NCBI GenBank assembly: GCA_028279705.1
Contig: JANQNF010000024.1
Location: 112,257-176,256 of the forward strand
DNA from: an archaeon
GTDB taxonomy: Archaea; Aenigmatarchaeota; Aenigmatarchaeia; QMZP01; JAFGSV01
Direction: 5' to 3'
Length of the DNA: 64,000 nt
The position numbers and the translations under genes are program-made. The notes below the pieces were generated by a model, which saw only the letters and a list, made by a program, of their open reading frames with translations, was not told the origin of the DNA and did no database searches. Shown here piece by piece: positions 31,852 to 39,716 of this stretch (the first letter of the stretch is position 1; every line of letters starts with the position of its first letter).

Positions 31852-33027
31852 TCACTTCTTTTTGAGTTTCTTTCTGAGTCTCCAGATGTAGTATCCTTCT
31901 GCCAGAACGAGCAAGAAAAGAATTGAAGACAACCACGACGTGTCAGTTCCGCTTCCATCTTCCGAACTTGACTGCATCTTGACGTCCACGCGGTTCTCGC
32001 TTGTGAACGCCTCGTTGCTCTCGTCAAGGTACGAAATCTTCACAGTGGCCTCACCGTAACGGAAGCCTGAGAACCGCAGGGTCTTGTGCCTCGTCGGCTT
32101 GAGCTCGCTTGCCACGGAAGAATCTTTCACCTCACCGTCCTGTATGAACTCTATCTTCAGCGCCTTGGCGTTCCCAGTGCCTATGTTTTCTATGTCGACC
32201 TTGAAATCCGAATCATCCACCTTCGCGCTCAGTATCTCTATTATCGGACTTCCCTTCACGGGGATTCCTATGGTCTTCGTTATGGTGGCGTCTTCCCCTG
32301 CCTCGTTTCTGTAGTTGATGGTAAGCGTTGACATGTAAGTCTTGTACTCTGCCTCGTTGTCTATGTCCAGCTTGAACTTGGCTGCCTTCTCTTCTCCGGG
32401 TGCCAGGCTGTCTATGTAGAAGCTGCCGCCTGAAAGCACCGGTACTATGAGACTTTCTTCCGTCTCGCTGTCCTCTTCTGCCTCAAGCGTGAGTTCCAGG
32501 TGGTCCATGTCACCGGTACCGACGTTCTCAAGCTTTACCGAAAACTCCGCCTCGTGGCCGGGCTCTATCACTTCCGGCACTGTCGTTATCTCCCCTATGT
32601 GTATCTTGGGAGTGCCCTGGACGAACACCGAAAGCTTCTTTGTTATGTACGACGTCGGGTCTGAAGAGTAAAGCCTGAACTCTACTTCATATGAAGCGGA
32701 GTCAGCGTCCTTGTCAACGACAAGGTTGTATGAGTGGGTCACTGTGTCGAACGCACTTACCCTGGAAAACGTCTTCACGGGATCCTCGCCGCTTAGAAGG
32801 CTGAACGGTTCTGAAGGTACTATCTGCAGGTTCAGTTCAGATGTGGAAGAACCGAGGTTCTGCAGGGCAACTTCCAGGTTGACGATGCTTCCCGGCTCTG
32901 CCGGGTACGGCGTCTGCGTGTTCAGTATGAGGCTTATGTAAGAGGGAACCGAATACTGTGCCGATGCCATCGCAGGCAGTGTAAGCACGACTACCATGCA
33001 CGCAAGCAGAGCGATTTTGTTTTTCAT
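31852..33027 (-). CDS. Exported CARDB/NEW3-type protein with C-terminal anchor
   Basis: This 391-residue protein has a signal peptide (LLACMVVVLTLPAMASA), then three repeats of Ig-like domains with the ENVGTG / NLGSS turn typical of CARDB/NEW3 modules (COG1361-like). A C-terminal transmembrane helix (WLSSILFLLVLAEGYYIW) is followed by a Lys-rich stop. It is first in the operon with the MacB-like ABC genes and may be the accessory or substrate-binding protein of that machine. An AT-rich promoter lies upstream (33030-33080). Confidence 0.75.
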   Translation of the reverse strand: MKNKIALLACMVVVLTLPAMASAQYSVPSYISLILNTQTPYPAEPGSIVNLEVALQNLGSSTSELNLQIVPSEPFSLLSGEDPVKTFSRVSAFDTVTHSYNLVVDKDADSASYEVEFRLYSSDPTSYITKKLSVFVQGTPKIHIGEITTVPEVIEPGHEAEFSVKLENVGTGDMDHLELTLEAEEDSETEESLIVPVLSGGSFYIDSLAPGEEKAAKFKLDIDNEAEYKTYMSTLTINYRNEAGEDATITKTIGIPVKGSPIIEILSAKVDDSDFKVDIENIGTGNAKALKIEFIQDGEVKDSSVASELKPTRHKTLRFSGFRYGEATVKISYLDESNEAFTSENRVDVKMQSSSEDGSGTDTSWLSSILFLLVLAEGYYIWRLRKKLKKK

Positions 33028-33142
33028 AACAACACCTTGATTTTTCTTTCTAATTAATGATATAGATTGTCAACGGTTCAATAAATATCTTACTGGTTTG
33101 CCAGGGCGTAGCCTTTTAAAAATTTTTAAGTATGTAAGTAGG

Positions 33143-33154
33143 CATATATTTAAG
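33143..33154 (+). promoter_or_regulatory. Promoter candidate of the S13 operon
   Basis: CATATATTTAAG is the best TATA-like element upstream of rps13, with start of transcription expected near 33178 and a leader of about 20 nt containing GTGAT just before ATG 33200. The 160-base gap to the divergent exported-protein gene is otherwise empty. Confidence 0.4.
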
Positions 33155-33199
33155 TCAACACATTCATTAACAGTAAGCAATTAACCAATGCGTGATATG

Positions 33200-33775
33200 A
33201 TGGCAGAAGAAAAACCCGAAGAGAAGAAAGAAGAGAAAGTGCCTGTCGAGGAAGGCGCTTCCGAGGAAGAGGCCAAGGAAGAAAAACCGAAGAAGAAGGT
33301 CGAGAAAAAAGACAGTCGTGTAAATATAATCAGGGTGGCTGGTAAGGACCTTGACGGTGACGCTCCCCTCAAGAGGGCGCTTTCTGACGTGCGCGGTGTA
33401 AGCTTCATGCTTGCCAATGCCATATCAAAGGTTTCTGGTCTTGGCGAAAAGAAAGTGGGCGAACTGAAAGAGGATGAGATGAAAAAGATCGAGGACATGA
33501 TAGAAAATCCCGGCAACTATAACATACCTGACTGGATGTTCAACAGGCGCCTTGATCCAGAAGACGGAGAGGACCGCCACATCGCATCGGCACAGCTGGA
33601 ACTTAGGCACAAGATGGACATAAACGAGCTGAAGAAAAGGAAATGCTACAAAGGCATAAGGCACATACAGGGGCTTCCCGTCAGGGGACAGAGGACGAGG
33701 AGTTCGTTTAGGAAGGCGGCCACAGTCGGCGTGAGCAGGGCAAAGAACAAGCCAGGCGAGTCCAAGAAGAAGTGA
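33200..33775 (+). CDS. rps13: 30S ribosomal protein S13 (uS13) with a charged N-terminal extension
   Basis: The S13 core (VAGKDLDGDAPLKRALSDVRGV, RRLDPEDGEDRH, C-terminal LPVRGQRTRSSFRK) starts near residue 43. It is preceded by a Glu/Lys/Pro-rich extension of some 40 residues not found in typical archaeal S13. S13 contacts the tRNA P-site and the subunit bridge. ATG 33200 is chosen because GTGAT sits just upstream. The next gene is S4. Confidence 0.93.
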   Translation: MAEEKPEEKKEEKVPVEEGASEEEAKEEKPKKKVEKKDSRVNIIRVAGKDLDGDAPLKRALSDVRGVSFMLANAISKVSGLGEKKVGELKEDEMKKIEDMIENPGNYNIPDWMFNRRLDPEDGEDRHIASAQLELRHKMDINELKKRKCYKGIRHIQGLPVRGQRTRSSFRKAATVGVSRAKNKPGESKKK

Positions 33776-33780
33776 TGATC

Positions 33781-34254
33781 ATGAGAAGGATAAGCAAGAG
33801 GTTCAAGAAGCCCAGGATGTCCTGGGACTCTGAGAACATTGCAGAGAGAAAGGAAATAATGAAGGACTACGGCCTCAGGCGAAGAAAGGAGATACTTATC
33901 GCACAGGAGATTCTCAGAAACTACAGGCGAAGGGCAAGGGAACTCATCGCAGAGCAGGACGAGAGGAAGGTCAAGCGGCTTCTGGAAAAGCTTGTGAAGC
34001 TTGGGCTGCTCAAGGAAGGGCAGCACCTCGACGACGTCCTGGCACTTTCCGTAAACGACATACTTGAGCGGAGGCTTCAGACGCTCGTCTGGAAGAAGGG
34101 CATGGCAAGCACGGCGCTTCAATCAAGGCAGTCCATAACGCACGGGCACGTCACGATTGACGGAAAGAAGACAAAATCTCCCGCTTACATAGTACCTGTG
34201 CAGGAAGAAGCCAAGATAACGATTTCACGTGCAGCCAAGGAGACGGGTGGTTAA
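33781..34254 (+). CDS. rps4: 30S ribosomal protein S4 (uS4)
   Basis: A 157-residue assembly initiator with S4 domain: [44 protein letters not shown]. It begins [18 protein letters not shown] 33781 follows GTGATGATC. No zinc motif is present, as in many archaea. Confidence 0.95.
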   Translation: MRRISKRFKKPRMSWDSENIAERKEIMKDYGLRRRKEILIAQEILRNYRRRARELIAEQDERKVKRLLEKLVKLGLLKEGQHLDDVLALSVNDILERRLQTLVWKKGMASTALQSRQSITHGHVTIDGKKTKSPAYIVPVQEEAKITISRAAKETGG

Positions 34255-34256
34255 TG

Positions 34257-34649
34257 ATGTCAAAGGAAGAGAAGTGGGGCATTGCGCACATATACTCAAG
34301 TGAAAACAATACTATAATTCATATCACAGACATGAGCGGCTCTGAGACCATATCGAGGGTTTCTGGAGGCATGGCAACCGACAAGGACAAGGACAAGGGC
34401 AAGGCGTTCCCTGCCATGATAGCAGCAAGGAGGGCGGCCGAGGAATCCAGGGAGAAGGGACTGACTGGCCTGCATCTCAGGATAAGGGCACCGGGCGGTC
34501 ACAAGAAGAAGATACCTGGCGAAGGCGCCCAGCCTGCGATAAGGGGACTTGTCAGGGCCGGACTGAAGATTGGTAAGATAAAGGACGTCACCCCCGTTCC
34601 GCACGACACGACGAGAAAGCCCGGCGGAAGAAGGGGCCGAAGAATGTAG
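34257..34649 (+). CDS. rps11: 30S ribosomal protein S11 (uS11)
   Basis: A platform protein of 130 residues with the conserved [15 protein letters not shown] start and [27 protein letters not shown], ending in [11 protein letters not shown]. Tandem ATGs (34254, 34257) follow GGTGG; the second has the better spacing. Confidence 0.95.
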   Translation: MSKEEKWGIAHIYSSENNTIIHITDMSGSETISRVSGGMATDKDKDKGKAFPAMIAARRAAEESREKGLTGLHLRIRAPGGHKKKIPGEGAQPAIRGLVRAGLKIGKIKDVTPVPHDTTRKPGGRRGRRM

Positions 34650-34662
34650 ATGGTGATTTCTG

Positions 34663-35646
34663 ATGGCAAAAGGACACAAGCCGGTTTCGGGAAGCAGGGC
34701 ATTCTGGCCAAGAAAGAGGGCAAAGAGGATATACCCGAAAGCAACCGAAGTCCCGGAGATGAAAGGCGACAAGATCATACCGCTTGCCTTTGCAGGCTAC
34801 AAGGCAGGCATGACGCAGGCAACGTTCACCGATATCAGGAAGGGATCGGCAACGCACGACCAGCAAATTGTCGAGGCGGCGACTGTCATAGACTGCCCGC
34901 CTCTTATTGTTGCCGGCATAAAGATATACAGGGAAGAAAACGGCAAGCTTGTAAACGAGGGAACGATCTGGGAGGAGAAGCTTCCAAAGGACCTTGAAAG
35001 GAAACTGGACGTTCCAAAGAAGCCGCACATGAAAAAGGAACTTGTCGGAAAGAAGCTGGACCAGCTCTCAGATGTCAGGATAATAGTTTCAACAAAGCCA
35101 AGGGAATCCGGCGCTTTCAAGAAGAAGCCTGAGGTCCTTGAGATACCGATTTCAGGCGATGTCGAGAAGCAGTGGGCATATGCGCTTGAGAAACTCGGAA
35201 AGGAAATACGATTTTCAGACGTCTTCTCACCCGGCGAGTTCGTCGATGCCAAGGCAGTCAGCAAGGGCAAGGGCTTCGCAGGCGTTGTCAAGAGGTTCGG
35301 CGTCAAGATCAGGGAAAGAAAAAGCGGCGGAAAGAGAAGGCACATCGGTAACATAGGTTCAGTCGGCCACGGAAGGGTACTTCCGGGTGCAGTCGCCATG
35401 GCAGGCCAGCTGGGCTTTCAGACAAGGACAGAGTACAACAAGAAGATACTCAAGATAGGCGAGGACGGATTCGGACCCAACGGAGGCTTCCTGAAATACG
35501 GAAAGGCTCCAAAGGATTACGCCCTCATCGAAGGGTCAGTTCCGGGACCAAAGAAGAGGCTAGTCATACTCAGAAGGGCAATCAGGTGGGACGGCCAGCC
35601 GCACCCAGTTGAAATCAGCAACGTCTCAACTGTGAGTCAGCAGTAA
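34663..35646 (+). CDS. rpl3: 50S ribosomal protein L3 (uL3)
   Basis: A 327-residue protein next to the peptidyl transferase centre. It has SRAFWPRKRAKRIYPKAT, LAFAGYKAGMTQ and the central-extension region RRHIGNIGSVGHGRVLPGAVAMAGQLGFQTRTEYNK. It ends WDGQPHPVEISNVSTVSQQ. The usual neighbour L4 is displaced by a cassette of about 2.7 kb. Confidence 0.95.
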   Translation: MAKGHKPVSGSRAFWPRKRAKRIYPKATEVPEMKGDKIIPLAFAGYKAGMTQATFTDIRKGSATHDQQIVEAATVIDCPPLIVAGIKIYREENGKLVNEGTIWEEKLPKDLERKLDVPKKPHMKKELVGKKLDQLSDVRIIVSTKPRESGAFKKKPEVLEIPISGDVEKQWAYALEKLGKEIRFSDVFSPGEFVDAKAVSKGKGFAGVVKRFGVKIRERKSGGKRRHIGNIGSVGHGRVLPGAVAMAGQLGFQTRTEYNKKILKIGEDGFGPNGGFLKYGKAPKDYALIEGSVPGPKKRLVILRRAIRWDGQPHPVEISNVSTVSQQ

Positions 35647-35650
35647 AACG

Positions 35651-35664
35651 CCCTTTTAAATTTT
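35651..35664 (+). promoter_or_regulatory. TATA promoter of the radical SAM gene
   Basis: CCCTTTTAAATTTTC occurs right after the rpl3 stop codon, about 28-30 bases before ATG 35690. No strong ribosome-binding site follows, so a leaderless or very short-leader mRNA is predicted, independent of the ribosomal operon. Confidence 0.5.
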
Positions 35665-35689
35665 CACTCTAACACTTAACAGTGTCTGA

Positions 35690-37060
35690 ATGAAATATGA
35701 AATCACTACAGAACTTTTCGTGATTCCGGATGGAAAAAGTCATATAGTCTACTCCCCGTTCAAACGTTTCGCATTTCAAGCTAACCGTCACATGATAATG
35801 CTTCTCGGTAAGATAAAACGTGGCGAAGAGATCAAGGAAAATGCCGATATTAAGAAAGTTTTGAATTTCTTGAAAAGGCACAAAATCGTTAACGGACCGA
35901 AGGATCATGTCTTTGTTGGTACGAAAGAAACGAAATTTCACCCGACATCCGTTACATTGCTGCCCACTTCTGATTGTAACCTCAGATGCGTTTATTGTTA
36001 TTCAAATGGTGGCGAGAAACGTGAATACATGGATTGGGAAGTCGCGAAGGCTGCCATAGACACAATTGTTGAAAATGCAATGATACTCGAGTCCAAACGC
36101 ATTCACGTTGGTTTCCACGGTGGTGGTGAGCCCACAATTGCATGGGAAACACTAACCAAGTCCGTTGATTATGCTAGAAAGCTTGCCAGAAAAAACTCCA
36201 TCAAAATTCGCACGAGTATGGCAACTAATTGCTCTTTTGACGAGAGGAAGCGAGACTGGGTAGTTAAAAACATGAACCATGTGAATGTATCTTTTGACGG
36301 GCCGAAAAATATACATGACACTCAGAGACAGTTCGCTGACAAGACTGGGAGCTTCGATGTGGTTTTCGGAAACATGAAATATTTCGACAAAATCGGTTAC
36401 TCCTATGGAATAAGGACGACGGTGACAAGGATGAGCGTCAAACGTATGACTGATATAGTAAAATTCATTCATCGCGAGAATCTCTCTGCCTCTAATATAC
36501 ATTTCGAACCTCTCTTCTCATGCGGTCGCTGCTCCGGAACAAAATGGACATCGCCTGACCCGGAAGTTTTTGTTCGCGAGTTCAATAGAGCATCAGAAGC
36601 CGCTGAAAAATGCGGCATCGATTTATACTCATCAAGTTGCAGGATAGAGAAGTTGGGTAACATTTTCTGCGGTGCCTGTGGAACTAATTTCTGCCCCACT
36701 CCCGATGGTCATGTTACATCATGTTATGAGGTAAGTTCTAGCGATGACCCCAAATCCGGTGTATTCTTTTATGGAAAATATAACAAGAAGCGGCAGAAAT
36801 TCGAGTTCGACCGAAAAAAACTGGATACACTGCGTAAAAGGACGACGGAAAATATGGAATCGTGCGCTGGATGTTTTTCTAAATGGCACTGCTGTGGCGA
36901 TTGTCTATCAAAGGCCGTTTTGACAAGTGGGTCAATTCTAAAACCGTGTGAAGATAGATGTATAATCAATAGAGGAATAACGAAGTACTACATAAAACGA
37001 CTCCTTCAGGGCAAAAAACTTGCTAAAAGTAGACTGAGTGCTGAGATAATTGAATGTTAG
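35690..37060 (+). CDS. Radical SAM/SPASM peptide-maturase-like enzyme
   Basis: A 456-residue enzyme. Residues 1-85 form a PqqD/RRE-like or leader-recognition-type region. The radical SAM cluster motif is C96-NLR-C100-VY-C103, and GFHGGGEPT (141-149) binds SAM. The SPASM domain shows C330...C335...C345 and the exact C392-x2-C395-x5-C401-x3-C405 pattern, then C420/C424, for two auxiliary [4Fe-4S] clusters. Such enzymes typically form thioether or C-C crosslinks in RiPP precursor peptides. The downstream 71-residue Cys-rich ORF is the obvious candidate substrate. The gene is AT-rich with CGT/CGC codons and lies between rpl3 and rpl4. Exact subfamily is unknown. Confidence 0.85.
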   Translation: MKYEITTELFVIPDGKSHIVYSPFKRFAFQANRHMIMLLGKIKRGEEIKENADIKKVLNFLKRHKIVNGPKDHVFVGTKETKFHPTSVTLLPTSDCNLRCVYCYSNGGEKREYMDWEVAKAAIDTIVENAMILESKRIHVGFHGGGEPTIAWETLTKSVDYARKLARKNSIKIRTSMATNCSFDERKRDWVVKNMNHVNVSFDGPKNIHDTQRQFADKTGSFDVVFGNMKYFDKIGYSYGIRTTVTRMSVKRMTDIVKFIHRENLSASNIHFEPLFSCGRCSGTKWTSPDPEVFVREFNRASEAAEKCGIDLYSSSCRIEKLGNIFCGACGTNFCPTPDGHVTSCYEVSSSDDPKSGVFFYGKYNKKRQKFEFDRKKLDTLRKRTTENMESCAGCFSKWHCCGDCLSKAVLTSGSILKPCEDRCIINRGITKYYIKRLLQGKKLAKSRLSAEIIEC

Positions 37061-37070
37061 TTTAAAAAAC
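37060..37070 (+). promoter_or_regulatory. TATA promoter of the Cys-rich peptide gene
   Basis: GTTTAAAAAAC overlaps the stop codon of the radical SAM gene. Its centre is about 26 bases before ATG 37090, so the peptide mRNA may be leaderless and separately expressed. The T-rich tract at 37078-37087 may also terminate the upstream transcript. Confidence 0.45.
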
Positions 37071-37089
37071 TTCTTTTCAATTTTTTATT

Positions 37090-37305
37090 ATGCCAGAAGA
37101 GGATTTCAGGCTGAAGAATAAATCTGATGGTAAAGAGAATAAAGCTTACAGGAGTCCCCAGATATATAAGGCGCTTCTGCTGACAGTATTTTACGAAAGC
37201 GATTTTGTGTCTTGTGCCCCAGCACCGTCATGTACGTGTAAGGGTGTATGTCATTGCGAGGATGATTGCATTGATGCTTGCCCCGGGGATTGCAGCGTCG
37301 CTTGA
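37090..37305 (+). CDS. Cys-rich 71-residue peptide, candidate RiPP precursor
   Basis: Residues 1-41 are a charged, Cys-free leader-like region (MPEEDFRLKNKSDGKEN..., then SPQIYKALLLTVFYESDF). Residues 42-68 hold eight cysteines: C42, C48, C50, C54, C56, C60, C64 and C68. The core reads C-APAPS-C-T-C-KGV-C-H-C-EDD-C-IDA-C-PGD-C and ends SVA. The spacing is near periodic (mostly 2-4), as in thioether RiPPs such as SCIFF/ranthipeptides. It starts 29 bases after the SPASM enzyme. Substrate status is inferred from context. Confidence 0.65.
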   Translation: MPEEDFRLKNKSDGKENKAYRSPQIYKALLLTVFYESDFVSCAPAPSCTCKGVCHCEDDCIDACPGDCSVA

Positions 37306-37314
37306 TTTTCCCTT

Positions 37315-37902
37315 TTATTCGTGTTCAAGCGAGAACAGATCTATTATGAATATGGCGAACGGTGTGAATATCAGCAGTAACGCGAAAGCTATTAATGCAA
37401 TTATCACGTTTATGGTTGGTATGCTATAGCCAAGCATTATTAAGATAGATACGTAGCTTAATACCAGAATAATCAAAACTATGGTCGCGAGTGTACTTGT
37501 TGCCATAGCTATGACACTTCTCCATGCAAGTAAAATAAGTACCACCAGCAATATTACCGCTGCCACTGCGAGTATTATTGCAGAGCTTCCCATTATCACG
37601 AAAATTGCAGCTATGGCGAGTACTGTGATTATTGCAACGAATAGTGGACTTCCGGCCAACGGAAGCGACCACATCTTACCAGCAGTTACGACACTTCCTG
37701 TCACTAATGCATAAAGAATGAAAATTGAGCCGAAAAACAGTGCAGTACTCGGCGGCAGAATCTCAATGAAAGGATATCCCCTGAGAGCCGCGAATACAGT
37801 CCATATGAGAAAAAGGAATATGAAAATTACGAGCGCGACCACGACGTAGCCCCACTTGCTTCCGTGGAACGTCTCCTCGCGGGTCTTCCATGTCTGGCTC
37901 AT
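37315..37902 (-). CDS. Multi-transmembrane protein (about six helices)
   Basis: A 195-residue hydrophobic protein with a short charged N-terminus (MSQTWKTREETFHGSKWG) followed by helices VVVALVIFIFLFLIW, STALFFGSIFILYALV, LFVAIITVLAIAAIFV, SAIILAVAAVILLVVLIL, TLATIVLIILVLSYVSIL and IIALIAFALLLIF. No family recognised. It ends convergently 9 bases from the Cys-rich peptide gene. A role in export or immunity is possible but only positional. Confidence 0.6.
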   Translation of the reverse strand: MSQTWKTREETFHGSKWGYVVVALVIFIFLFLIWTVFAALRGYPFIEILPPSTALFFGSIFILYALVTGSVVTAGKMWSLPLAGSPLFVAIITVLAIAAIFVIMGSSAIILAVAAVILLVVLILLAWRSVIAMATSTLATIVLIILVLSYVSILIMLGYSIPTINVIIALIAFALLLIFTPFAIFIIDLFSLEHE

Positions 37903-37925
37903 GGTAAATAATTATTCATGCAAGG

Positions 37926-38351
37926 TTAAAAAATGGAAGTGTGACAATCCGTATCGAATCTGTACCCGCACCAATCGCCCTCTATGCCGACTATGGGCGA
38001 TTCGTAAACTTTAGACGCAATGGATTTGATATAAAATTTGGGACCGTTTTTTGCGCATTCTCCATACGAAATTTCCGACTTCTTACCGGTCAGGTGTGGA
38101 TATAGACCTATGCCGGGTATTAAGAAGTTTCTTGTCGACTCGCAGCCCACTTTCGCAGGAATCCACGAAAATAGTATATATTCTCCTGTTTCCTCTTCGA
38201 TGTACTCTGGAACCTTTATGCAGTCGACACGCTTGATCTTTGCAATTTTTATCCTTGTATCATCTTCAAGCAAGATACAGTGCTCGCCTGCCGTCTTTTC
38301 AAAATCAACCTCACTGCCGTCTATGATCCTTTTTATTGTTTCTATTGCCAT
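37926..38351 (-). CDS. Unrecognised 141-residue protein in the L3-L4 cassette
   Basis: A soluble protein (MAIETIKRIIDGSEVDFEK...) with strand-rich character and five cysteines (HCILL, VDCIK, VGCES, GECAK, DWCGY, DCH), some possibly metal-binding. No signal peptide or known motif. It lies upstream of the multi-TM gene on the same strand, 23 bases apart, and could be transcribed with it. Codon use resembles the other accessory genes. Confidence 0.5.
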   Translation of the reverse strand: MAIETIKRIIDGSEVDFEKTAGEHCILLEDDTRIKIAKIKRVDCIKVPEYIEEETGEYILFSWIPAKVGCESTRNFLIPGIGLYPHLTGKKSEISYGECAKNGPKFYIKSIASKVYESPIVGIEGDWCGYRFDTDCHTSIF

Positions 38352-38406
38352 ATTACGCTAAGATGTAAAGAAATAAAAACACATTTTCTGCACACAGCCG
38401 CGAAAG

Positions 38407-38418
38407 CTTTTAAATATC
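38407..38418 (+). promoter_or_regulatory. BRE/TATA promoter of rpl4
   Basis: CGCGAAAGCTTTTAAATATC spans this site, the same consensus as upstream of topA. It places the transcription start near 38440, close to ATG 38449, which is preceded by GTGATTTTA. The L4 block is thus driven by its own promoter after the cassette insertion. Confidence 0.55.
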
Positions 38419-38448
38419 AATCCCACGATATAATTTCAAGTGATTTTA

Positions 38449-39246
38449 ATGAAGGCACCAGTTTACGACGTCAATGGCGCAAAGAAGGGAGAGGTTACTC
38501 TAGGCAAGGCGTTCACTAGGCCCATGAGGGCAGACATCATAAAGAAAGCGGTCCTCGCAGAACAGGCCGGAGCAAGGCAGGCTTACGGAACGGACCCGCT
38601 TGCAGGCCAGAGGACATCCGCACTGTACAAAGGAAGAAGGGGCATCCGGGGCAGCATGATGAACCGTGAGATGTCCAGGATGAAGAGGATAACAAACGGC
38701 GGATTCCTTCGATGGAGGGCCAGGGCAATACCAGGCGTCACCAAGGGAAGGAAGGCTCATCCTCCAAAGGCGGAAAAGAACTGGTCAGTCAAGATCAACA
38801 AGAAGGAAAGGCTTCTTGCGCTTCTTTCTGCAATATCCGGCACGACCGACAGGAAGCTGGTCGAAGGAAGGGGTCATGCAGTGGAAGATGCAAAGCACAT
38901 ACCGCTTATCATGGACGACAAGTTCCAGGAAGTCAAGAAGAACAAGGATGTCGTCAAGCTTCTAGAGGCACTCGGCCTTGGAAAGGAACTAAAAAGGTGC
39001 GCAGAGACCAAGACGAGGGCAGGAATCGGCAAGCTGAGGGGCAGGAAGAAGATAAAGAGGAAAGGCCCGCTCATAGTCGTTTCCGAGGACAGGGGCATAT
39101 CGAAGGCCGCAAACAACATCCAAGGCGTCGAGATCGTTTCAGCAAAGGACATCAACGTCGAGATGCTCGCGCCAGGAACAGTGCCAGGAAGACTTGCAAT
39201 CTGGACGAAGTCAGCTGCAGAAGCTGTTGACAAGCTTGCTGCATGA
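38449..39246 (+). CDS. rpl4: 50S ribosomal protein L4 (uL4)
   Basis: A 265-residue protein lining the exit tunnel. It begins MKAPVYDVNGAKKGEVTL and has GQRTSALYKGRRGIRGSMMNREMSRMKRI in the tunnel loop. The C-terminal part matches archaeal L4 (GRKKIKRKGPLIVVSEDRGI). ATG 38449 follows GTGATTTTA. It normally follows L3 directly. Confidence 0.94.
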   Translation: MKAPVYDVNGAKKGEVTLGKAFTRPMRADIIKKAVLAEQAGARQAYGTDPLAGQRTSALYKGRRGIRGSMMNREMSRMKRITNGGFLRWRARAIPGVTKGRKAHPPKAEKNWSVKINKKERLLALLSAISGTTDRKLVEGRGHAVEDAKHIPLIMDDKFQEVKKNKDVVKLLEALGLGKELKRCAETKTRAGIGKLRGRKKIKRKGPLIVVSEDRGISKAANNIQGVEIVSAKDINVEMLAPGTVPGRLAIWTKSAAEAVDKLAA

Positions 39247-39255
39247 ACACCGAAA

Positions 39256-39266
39256 CTTATAAATAC
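39256..39266 (+). promoter_or_regulatory. BRE/TATA promoter of rpl23
   Basis: CCGAAACTTATAAATACC spans this site between rpl4 and rpl23. Transcription should begin near 39290, before ATG 39316. It is one of the best promoter matches in the window and suggests that L23 onward can be transcribed apart from L4. Confidence 0.6.
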
Positions 39267-39315
39267 CTTCTCTCATAATCATAAGGAATAACCATATAGT
39301 ATAACAGGTAACAAT

Positions 39316-39705
39316 ATGGCAAAAAAGGTACCAAAGGAAGAGAAGAAAGGTGCCGTAAAAGCCGCTGAGAAAAAAGAGACAAAGACAGATAAATCGGCTT
39401 CTACGGCAAAGACTGCTACTGTTAAGTCTAAAGCTACCGGCGCAAAGGATCCATGGAAGGTCTTAATCTACCCACACCTTGCAGAGAAGAGCATGAACAT
39501 GGTGGAATTCGAGAACAAGCTCACTTTCATTGTCAGGAGGACTGCCACAAAAAAGGACATAAAGGAAGCAGTCGAGAATCTTTTCGACGTCAAGGTGCTT
39601 AAAGTGCAGACAGAAACCACCACAAAAGGTACCAAGAAGGCTTATGCAAAACTAAGCCCTGAAACGCCTGCAAGTGAAATAGCTGCAAGGCTCGGAATGG
39701 TTTAA
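39316..39705 (+). CDS. rpl23: 50S ribosomal protein L23 (uL23) with a Lys/Ala-rich N-terminal tail
   Basis: The L23 domain ([47 protein letters not shown]) starts near residue 47. Before it is a 45-residue tail rich in Lys, Ala and Thr, absent from standard archaeal L23. L23 lies at the tunnel exit and contacts SRP. The tail may bind RNA nonspecifically. Confidence 0.93.
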   Translation: MAKKVPKEEKKGAVKAAEKKETKTDKSASTAKTATVKSKATGAKDPWKVLIYPHLAEKSMNMVEFENKLTFIVRRTATKKDIKEAVENLFDVKVLKVQTETTTKGTKKAYAKLSPETPASEIAARLGMV

Positions 39706-39716
39706 GGTGATACTCA

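Noticed and set aside
34663-35399. Long minus-strand open frames inside ribosomal genes (for example 34797-35399)
   Set aside because: Antisense to well-supported ribosomal protein genes. Ser/Pro-rich composition is typical of shadow frames.
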